DNA of 10,825 bases. Origin: Acidimicrobium sp. UBA3029 (GTDB lineage: Bacteria > Actinomycetota > Acidimicrobiia > Acidimicrobiales > Ilumatobacteraceae). Shown here piece after piece: positions 6,017 through 10,825 of the stretch (position 1 is the first letter of the stretch; every line of letters begins with the position of its first letter). Below the pieces are notes generated by a model. The model was not told where the DNA came from and made no database searches. It saw only the letters and a list, made by a program, of their open reading frames with translations. The stretch is from positions 20,761 through 31,585 of the forward strand of contig DFDK01000017.1 of the NCBI GenBank assembly GCA_002367695.1, written 5' to 3'. A program made the translations under genes and the position numbers.

Positions 6017-6862
6017 ATGAACACAACTACCATCATCACCCTCGCAGTCGGAGTACTCATCGTGCTCGGTCTTGCGCTCGTACTTACTTCGGTCAAGCGC
6101 AATGACTCACGGGGTGTAGGCGCACTTAAGCGTGAGACTCGTCGCAAGGACGTTGGCAAAGTTGACCCAGAAGAAGTGTCTGGCCGGGAAGTTGAGCGCG
6201 CTGCAGTAGCTGCTCGAAATACCGCCATCGCAACACGGCCAAGCGCCGAAGTTGAGCCATGGTCGCCACCTGATGCTGAAGCTATTGGTGTAGCACGACG
6301 TCAATTTTTGAATCGCGCAACAGGAACATTGTTGGGCGCAAGTCTTGGTGCATTTGGTGCAGCCCTTATCGCATTTTTGTGGACAAGTTCGTCCGGTGGT
6401 TTTGGTTCCAAAATCACTATTGGCAGCATCGACACAGTGGTCGGTCAGATTCGTGCCAACAGAGGCTTTTTCTATGTGCCACAAGCTCGGTCATGGATTA
6501 CTGAGTATCCAAAAGAAGGTCTCTCTAAAGCAAAAGTTGCTTACGGTGCACAGTCGGCCGTATATGGCGGCATGGAAGCCGGAATTATCGCCCTATATCA
6601 AAAGTGTCCACACCTAGGTTGCCGTGTTCCCAACTGTGTGAGTTCGCAATGGTTTGAGTGTCCATGTCACGGTTCGCAGTACAACCGTGTTGGTGAAAAA
6701 AAGGGCGGCCCTGCTCCTCGCGGTATGGATCGCTTTGGAGTTTCTGTTGCCAATGACATCGTTGTTGTTGATACAGGAACTGTTTTTGGTGGGCCACCGA
6801 TTGGCACCAATACCACGGGTCAAGAAGCCGAAGGTCCACACTGTGTTGGCGGAGGCCACTAA
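6017..6862 (+). CDS. qcrA: Rieske [2Fe-2S] iron-sulfur protein of the bc-type complex
   Basis: This 281-residue protein transfers electrons from quinol to cytochrome c. Cluster box one is CPHLGC (197-202: ligands C197 and H199, disulfide C202) and box two is CPCHGS (215-220: ligands C215 and H218, disulfide C217). The Pro loop GGPAPRG follows at 230-236. C207 and C276 are additional cysteines. There are two hydrophobic helices: one at the very N-terminus (5-25) and one at about 103-123, directly after a twin-arginine-like RRQFLNR (94-100). The second helix with RRQFL resembles the Tat-dependent anchor of ordinary Rieske proteins, so the first helix and the charged 27-93 linker are an addition. 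The linker should be cytoplasmic. AAGG lies 10 bases before ATG 6017. The 3' end overlaps the next start by one base (TAATG). Confidence 0.95.
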   Translation: MNTTTIITLAVGVLIVLGLALVLTSVKRNDSRGVGALKRETRRKDVGKVDPEEVSGREVERAAVAARNTAIATRPSAEVEPWSPPDAEAIGVARRQFLNRATGTLLGASLGAFGAALIAFLWTSSSGGFGSKITIGSIDTVVGQIRANRGFFYVPQARSWITEYPKEGLSKAKVAYGAQSAVYGGMEAGIIALYQKCPHLGCRVPNCVSSQWFECPCHGSQYNRVGEKKGGPAPRGMDRFGVSVANDIVVVDTGTVFGGPPIGTNTTGQEAEGPHCVGGGH

Positions 6863-7923
6863 TGATTGCTGTAGTCACTTCTAACATTGCTTGGATCATT
6901 TTGGTAATCGCTGTTGGCGGTTGGATTGTCTATGGACTCACCAATATTCGTCGCAGTCGCGCCGAAATTGGATCCGAAATTACGCTTGCCGCAAACCGCA
7001 AGCCATATTACGACGACGAGGTTCTTGAAGGAAAGAAGATTGAGCGCACACAGTTAATAGGCCTGTTGTTTCTGGCTGTAGTAACCATCAGTTTGCCGTT
7101 GTATTGGATTCTTGAGCCAGGTCGCGAGGCCGGCGCAATCAAGATGTGGGACCGCCAATTCGATCACTGGGGTAGCAAGTTATTTGCCGCAACTGCCGAT
7201 GGTGGTTACAACTGCGCAGGTTGTCACGGTGGCATGAAAGGTCCTGGTGGCGCTGCTGCATATGCGATCACCGATCCAAAAACTGGTGAAGTAAAAGAAG
7301 TGAGTTGGAAAGCACCAGCAATCAACACTATTTATTACCGATACAGCGAAGAAGAAGTTCGCTTCATTTTGAATTATGGTCGCCCGTTTTCACCGATGTC
7401 GCCATGGGGTCTTGTTGGCGGCGGGCCAATGAATGAGCAACAAATTCAGACAGTGCTTACATATTTAAAGGGGATTCAGATTCCGCGCGAAGATTGCCGA
7501 GTTATTACTGACGATCCTTTAACTTGTGATGGTGGGCATTTGCCAAAGGCAACCCAAGAAGCAATTCAGGCAGAAGCCGAACGTTTGGTTGCTGCGGGTA
7601 CATATAAGACAGTTGGCGAAGCGTTGTTTAACTTGGATTTGGGCAGTGGAAACTATTCATGCGCCCGTTGCCACACCAAGGGTTGGTCATATGGCGATCC
7701 ACAAGTCACTGGTGGTGGTGCATTTGGGCCAAACCTCACAGGTGGATCGGCTGTTCGGCAGTTTCCACAAAAATCTGACATGGTTGCCTTTATTAATGGT
7801 GGCAGTGAGTATGGAAAGCGTTATGGCGAGCAGGGTCAAGGCAGCGGTCGTATGCCTGCATTCGGCGCAATGCTTACCGAATCACAAGTTGAAGCCATTG
7901 TCGATTATGTGAGAGGTCTCTAA
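6862..7923 (+). CDS. Membrane-anchored diheme cytochrome c of the bc-type complex
   Basis: This 353-residue protein has two N-terminal transmembrane helices (about 8-27 and 64-84), separated by a basic, polar loop, then two class I cytochrome c domains outside. Heme sites are CAGCH (118-122) and CARCH (267-271). M331 in GRMPAFG is the likely axial ligand of the second heme; M179 (FSPMSP) or M190 is a candidate for the first. C212 and C222 lie between the domains and may form a disulfide. A diheme cytochrome c next to Rieske and cytochrome b parallels QcrC of mycobacteria, which instead has a single C-terminal helix, so the anchor is arranged differently here. It probably accepts electrons from Rieske and passes them to an oxidase or to the separate cytochrome c. 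GGAGG at 6851-6855 is a strong ribosome site 6 bases before the ATG. Confidence 0.93.
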   Translation: MIAVVTSNIAWIILVIAVGGWIVYGLTNIRRSRAEIGSEITLAANRKPYYDDEVLEGKKIERTQLIGLLFLAVVTISLPLYWILEPGREAGAIKMWDRQFDHWGSKLFAATADGGYNCAGCHGGMKGPGGAAAYAITDPKTGEVKEVSWKAPAINTIYYRYSEEEVRFILNYGRPFSPMSPWGLVGGGPMNEQQIQTVLTYLKGIQIPREDCRVITDDPLTCDGGHLPKATQEAIQAEAERLVAAGTYKTVGEALFNLDLGSGNYSCARCHTKGWSYGDPQVTGGGAFGPNLTGGSAVRQFPQKSDMVAFINGGSEYGKRYGEQGQGSGRMPAFGAMLTESQVEAIVDYVRGL

Positions 7924-8742
7924 ATGTTGTCATCACTTTTTGCGGTTAATTGGCAACCAGAATTGCGCGGCATTGTTGTTGTACTTATTTCTGTAGCCGT
8001 ACTCATTGGCGGGACCTATCTAGTGGTTGGCACCAACGTTGGTGCAAGACTTGGTTTTTTGATTGTTATTGCAGCCTTCTTCGGCTGGATGATGACCATG
8101 GGTGCAATTTGGTGGACATACGGAATTGGTCTCAAGGGTCCAGAGCCGTTCTGGCATCCCGCAGAACCGATAACAATTGTGCGTGACTCGTCGTTGCTCG
8201 TTGGTGCTGAAATTCTTCTATCAGGGCCCACGCTTGGATCCGATCCAGTAGCGAATGCTGAGTCGGTAGCAACTGAACTTCAAGCAGAGGGATGGCAGTT
8301 GTTGGATGAAGCAGACCCGCAGCGCGGTCAGGCAGTTGCTGCTTCTGACGCGATTTTGCAAAACGAAGCTAAAGAGTTTTCGGTTGGTTCGTATATGTCG
8401 GTTGCTGTGTACGACCGCGGTGGCGAGCGTTGGCCAAAAATCAATGACTCACTTGACTTCTTTGCATTTTTTCACAAGCCAAGATATGCACTTGTTGAAG
8501 TTGCTCCCGTTGTGCCACAGCGCGCTGAGCCAGGTCGTGCGCCTGCGCGACCAGTTATTGACACTGCGCAACCACATCGTTACGTGCACATGTTGCGTGA
8601 CCTTGGCGCAAAGCGTCAACCTGCCATGTTGATCACATTCGGCTCGGGCCTGATCTTCTTGATGTTGTGCTGGCTGCTTCATCGTCGCGACTTGCAGTTG
8701 CGAATAAATATGAGCAGCGAGATTTTGCCTTCAAAGGCATAG
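7924..8742 (+). CDS. Three-helix membrane protein of unknown function between bc-type cluster and nuo
   Basis: I do not recognise this 272-residue protein. It has two closely spaced N-terminal helices (about 16-36 and 42-66), a 165-residue hydrophilic region (67-232) and one C-terminal helix (about 233-252) followed by a short basic tail. The second helix ends in an aromatic, glycine-rich stretch (IWWTYGIGLKGPEPFWHP, 62-79). There are no cysteines that could hold a cofactor in the soluble region and no heme or nucleotide motif. It starts directly after the diheme cytochrome c stop, with GAGAGG 7 bases before the ATG, and nuoA begins 7 bases after its stop. Its position suggests an accessory subunit of the bc-type complex, of complex I, or a bridge between them; nothing in the sequence decides which. 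The gene itself is secure from its length, codon use and tight fit. Confidence 0.85.
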   Translation: MLSSLFAVNWQPELRGIVVVLISVAVLIGGTYLVVGTNVGARLGFLIVIAAFFGWMMTMGAIWWTYGIGLKGPEPFWHPAEPITIVRDSSLLVGAEILLSGPTLGSDPVANAESVATELQAEGWQLLDEADPQRGQAVAASDAILQNEAKEFSVGSYMSVAVYDRGGERWPKINDSLDFFAFFHKPRYALVEVAPVVPQRAEPGRAPARPVIDTAQPHRYVHMLRDLGAKRQPAMLITFGSGLIFLMLCWLLHRRDLQLRINMSSEILPSKA

Positions 8743-8749
8743 CGGTATC

Positions 8750-9232
8750 GTGGGCCAGTATCTTCCAATCATCGTCTTGATGGCACTTGCCATCATCTTC
8801 GGTGCTTTAAGTTCCGTTGCATCGATGTTGCTTGCACCGCGACGACCCAACAGTGCAAAGTCGGCACCGTACGAGTGCGGAATTGTGCCAGGCCGCGAAG
8901 CACCAGAGCGTTTTCCGGTGAGCTTCTACATCATCGCAATGTTGTTCATCATGTTTGACATCGAAATTATTTTTGCTTACCCATACGCAGTGAGCCGTCA
9001 GGCACTTGGCTCATATGCATTCTTCGAGATGCTCGCATTTAGCGCCGTGTTTTTCATTGCCTTCGTATATGCCATTGCGCGAGGTGCACTCGATTGGGGT
9101 CCGATTAAAAAGGCAGTCCGGCTCGATCTGGGCAACAATGATGAGATGAAATCGCCAAGCCGCACAGTGTTGAGTACAGTGCGTCGCGTGGGTTTTGAGG
9201 GCCGTGAAGATGACAATGGGGCAGCAGCCTGA
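8750..9232 (+). CDS. nuoA: NADH-quinone oxidoreductase subunit A
   Basis: NuoA is a small membrane subunit of complex I at the junction of the quinone-binding arm and the proton-pumping arm. This 160-residue protein has three helices (about 4-27, 58-78, 90-111). The family loop appears as PYECG (40-44, with the conserved cysteine C43), followed by RFPVSFYIIAMLFIMFDIE with acidic D70 and E72 inside helix two. The start is GTG 8750; the next ATG, 10 codons on, would cut into the first helix. The C-terminus runs about 40 residues beyond the last helix (120-160) and is charged and glycine-rich, longer than in E. coli-type NuoA. The stop TGA overlaps the nuoB ATG by one base, so the two are probably translationally coupled. 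Confidence 0.95.
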   Translation: MGQYLPIIVLMALAIIFGALSSVASMLLAPRRPNSAKSAPYECGIVPGREAPERFPVSFYIIAMLFIMFDIEIIFAYPYAVSRQALGSYAFFEMLAFSAVFFIAFVYAIARGALDWGPIKKAVRLDLGNNDEMKSPSRTVLSTVRRVGFEGREDDNGAAA

Positions 9233-9816
9233 TGGGTCTCGCGCGCAACGTAATGGACGATGGTCTTGGTGGGCTTGAGCACAACTTTTTAACTGGACGC
9301 ATTGAAGATGTAGTTAAGTGGTCGCGTTCTCGTTCAAGTTGGGGCGCAACTTTTGGTCTTGCTTGCTGTGCGATTGAGATGATGGCAACCGGCACAGCGC
9401 ATTACGACCTTGCACGATTTGGAATGGAAGTGTTTCGCGCTTCACCACGCCAAGCCGACATCATGATCGTTGCTGGACGCGTGAGCCAAAAGATGGCGCC
9501 GGTGTTGCGACAGGTTTACGACCAGATGATGGAACCTAAGTGGGTTATCTCGATGGGTGTATGCGCGAGCAGCGGAGGAATGTTTAACAACTACGCAATC
9601 GTGCAAGGTGTTGATCAGATTGTCCCTGTCGATGTGTATGCGCCAGGTTGCCCTCCAACTCCAGAGACACTCATCCATGCGATCGAAACATTGCACCAAC
9701 TCATTGAGGACGGCGAGATTATGAGCCGCCGCAAATCAACAGGTGCGGGTGCCAATGTGCACATTCAAGAAATTGCAGCTGGCACGTACACACCTGTTGT
9801 TCTTGGAAAGCGCTAG
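9232..9816 (+). CDS. nuoB: NADH-quinone oxidoreductase subunit B
   Basis: NuoB carries cluster N2, the last iron-sulfur centre of complex I, which hands electrons to quinone. The 194-residue protein shows the four ligands: the tandem pair C45-C46 in GLACCAIEMM, C111 in GVCASSGG, and C140 in PGCPPTPE. The conserved ARFGMEVFRASPRQADI (61-77) also matches the family. The N-terminus (MGLARNVMDDGLGGLEHNFLTG) is short and without a membrane helix. It begins one base inside the nuoA stop codon. The C-terminal 30 residues are less conserved. Nothing is missing, so the subunit should be functional. Confidence 0.97.
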   Translation: MGLARNVMDDGLGGLEHNFLTGRIEDVVKWSRSRSSWGATFGLACCAIEMMATGTAHYDLARFGMEVFRASPRQADIMIVAGRVSQKMAPVLRQVYDQMMEPKWVISMGVCASSGGMFNNYAIVQGVDQIVPVDVYAPGCPPTPETLIHAIETLHQLIEDGEIMSRRKSTGAGANVHIQEIAAGTYTPVVLGKR

Positions 9817-9819
9817 ACC

Positions 9820-10296
9820 ATGACAACCGACGTGTTGCACGATTGCGTATTGGGCCAATCACACGGACAGAACGTGTTATTCGTACCAAAAGATCGTTAT
9901 ATCGCAACGCTTCGTAAATTGATCGATGATTCGTACACAATGTGCGTCGACCTCACCGCCGTCGATTTTCTGACCCACCCTGGACGCATCTTGCCAGAAG
10001 CGATTGCTCCGGAGCGTTTTGAAATTGTTGTCAACTTGTTGTCAATGCGCGATCGCAATCGATTGCGTCTGCGCACTCAAGTGAGTGAAGCCGATGCGTC
10101 AATTGACTCGGCATTCGATTTGTACCCTGGCACAGAGGCCATGGAGCGTGAAGTGTTTGACATGTTTGGCATCACGTTTAATGGTCACCCAGACTTAACA
10201 CGCATTTTGATGCCAGAAGACTGGGACGGTCACCCACTACGCAAGGATTATTCGCAAGGCCGGATTCCAGTGCAGTTCAAAGGCAGTGCATCATGA
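9820..10296 (+). CDS. nuoC: NADH-quinone oxidoreductase subunit C
   Basis: NuoC is a soluble subunit of the peripheral arm of complex I, packed against NuoD and NuoB. This 158-residue protein carries the 30 kDa subunit signature EREVFDMFGITFNGHPDLTR (109-128), followed by ILMPEDWDGHPLRKDY (129-144), which is diagnostic. CVDLTAVD (42-49) and FEIVVNLLS (67-75) match the upstream part of the fold. It is a separate protein, not fused to NuoD as in E. coli. GGAAAG at 9805-9810 lies 9 bases before ATG 9820, three bases after the nuoB stop. Its stop overlaps the nuoD start as ATGA. Confidence 0.95.
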   Translation: MTTDVLHDCVLGQSHGQNVLFVPKDRYIATLRKLIDDSYTMCVDLTAVDFLTHPGRILPEAIAPERFEIVVNLLSMRDRNRLRLRTQVSEADASIDSAFDLYPGTEAMEREVFDMFGITFNGHPDLTRILMPEDWDGHPLRKDYSQGRIPVQFKGSAS

Positions 10297-10825
10297 GCGA
10301 TCTTTTGAGCACGGTCGTTTCTGCCGGAACTTTTGAAGGCAATCAGGAGTTGCGTTCACGCAGCGAACTCACGGCCAAAGAGGTCATGCGCGAAGTTGGC
10401 GCAGTGTTGCGGATGAGCGAAGCCGACGTTGCATTGCTCGCCGAAGTTGAGGCTGACCCTGGCGAAGATCAGACGATGATCATCAACATGGGTCCACAGC
10501 ACCCATCGACCCACGGAGTTTTGCGTTTGATGCTCGAGTTGAAGGGTGAGACCGTGTTGCGTTGCAAGCCAATCATTGGCTACCTGCACACAGGCATGGA
10601 AAAGACTGGTGAGTCGCTCACATTTATGCAGGGTGGCACCAACGTCACTCGCATGGACTACGCGTCGCCATTAAACAACGAACTTGTTTTTTCAATGGCT
10701 ACTGAGAAGTTGCTCGGCATTGATGGCGATATTCCTGAGCGCGCCGTGTGGATGCGCATGTTGTTGTCGGAAATGAATCGCATGAGCAGTCACCTGTTGT
10801 TCATGGCTTCAAACGGGATGGACAT
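10293..10825 (+). CDS. nuoD: NADH-quinone oxidoreductase subunit D, N-terminal part (3' end outside window)
   Basis: NuoD forms most of the quinone-binding pocket of complex I. The window contains 177 codons of an open frame that runs off the right edge. The signature GPQHPSTHG (67-75) and GYLHTGMEK are present, with the conserved pocket histidine in HPSTHG and the pocket tyrosine in RMDYASP. About 60 residues precede the QTMIINMGPQ start of the conserved domain; they are hydrophilic and acidic, include a predicted helical stretch (about 27-52), and resemble no named domain. Most stand-alone NuoD proteins start closer to this point. ATG 10293 overlaps the nuoC stop by four bases and has AAAGG upstream, so the longer start is well supported; ATG at residues 32, 41 and 62 are alternatives. 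Confidence 0.95.
   Translation, partial: MSDLLSTVVSAGTFEGNQELRSRSELTAKEVMREVGAVLRMSEADVALLAEVEADPGEDQTMIINMGPQHPSTHGVLRLMLELKGETVLRCKPIIGYLHTGMEKTGESLTFMQGGTNVTRMDYASPLNNELVFSMATEKLLGIDGDIPERAVWMRMLLSEMNRMSSHLLFMASNGMD

Noticed and set aside
6107..6484. Open frame antisense to the Rieske gene with many cysteines
   Set aside because: The cysteines form no known metal-binding pattern and the frame is a shadow of the Rieske coding strand.
6697..6703. A AAA AAG heptamer in the Rieske gene, resembling a -1 frameshift site
   Set aside because: It encodes the EKK of a conserved Rieske stretch (GEKKGGPAPRG), the zero frame continues through all conserved motifs, and no stimulatory hairpin was evident.

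Overview
The window reads as the respiratory core of an actinobacterial chromosome. Base composition is close to balanced, genes are tightly packed, and starts are ATG with some GTG. The best fit is the class Acidimicrobiia or a relative: a menaquinone-type b6-like split cytochrome bc gene set joined directly to nuoABCD, with a MenJ-like FAD reductase beside it. This lineage call is inference from gene content and protein similarity recalled from memory; no search was run.

Layout. Positions 1-525 hold the C-terminal part of glutamate-1-semialdehyde aminomutase (hemL, tetrapyrrole/heme synthesis). It is followed at 535-1152 by an unrecognised single-anchor exported protein with four cysteines. 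On the minus strand are a geranylgeranyl-reductase-family flavoprotein resembling mycobacterial menaquinone reductase MenJ (1171-2442) and, upstream of it, a membrane-anchored mono-heme cytochrome c (2529-3329). A 274-base non-coding divergent region (3330-3603) separates these from a long plus-strand gene run that continues to the window edge.

The plus-strand run is: a three-helix membrane protein of unknown function (3604-4047), a 2[4Fe-4S] ferredoxin (4054-4467), a four-helix cytochrome b6-type protein (4494-5279), a subunit IV-like protein with a long N-terminal tail (5276-6004), a Rieske protein (6017-6862), a diheme cytochrome c (6862-7923), a second three-helix membrane protein of unknown function (7924-8742), then nuoA, nuoB, nuoC and the start of nuoD (8750-10825). 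Gaps between these genes range from overlaps of 1-4 bases to 26 bases, so one transcript is likely.

How it fits together (inference). Complex I (nuo) reduces menaquinone. The flavoprotein may saturate the menaquinone tail. The b6/subunit IV/Rieske/diheme-c complex oxidises menaquinol. The separate anchored cytochrome c could pass electrons onward to an oxidase. HemL feeds heme supply. The least explained parts are the ferredoxin and the two unknown membrane proteins inside the cluster, and a short N-terminal motif (IP-x-x-LL-x-R) shared by the divergently transcribed cytochrome c and the subunit IV protein, where it occurs twice. That motif may be a cytoplasmic docking element joining the respiratory parts.

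No tRNA, rRNA, CRISPR array, insertion sequence or origin was seen.
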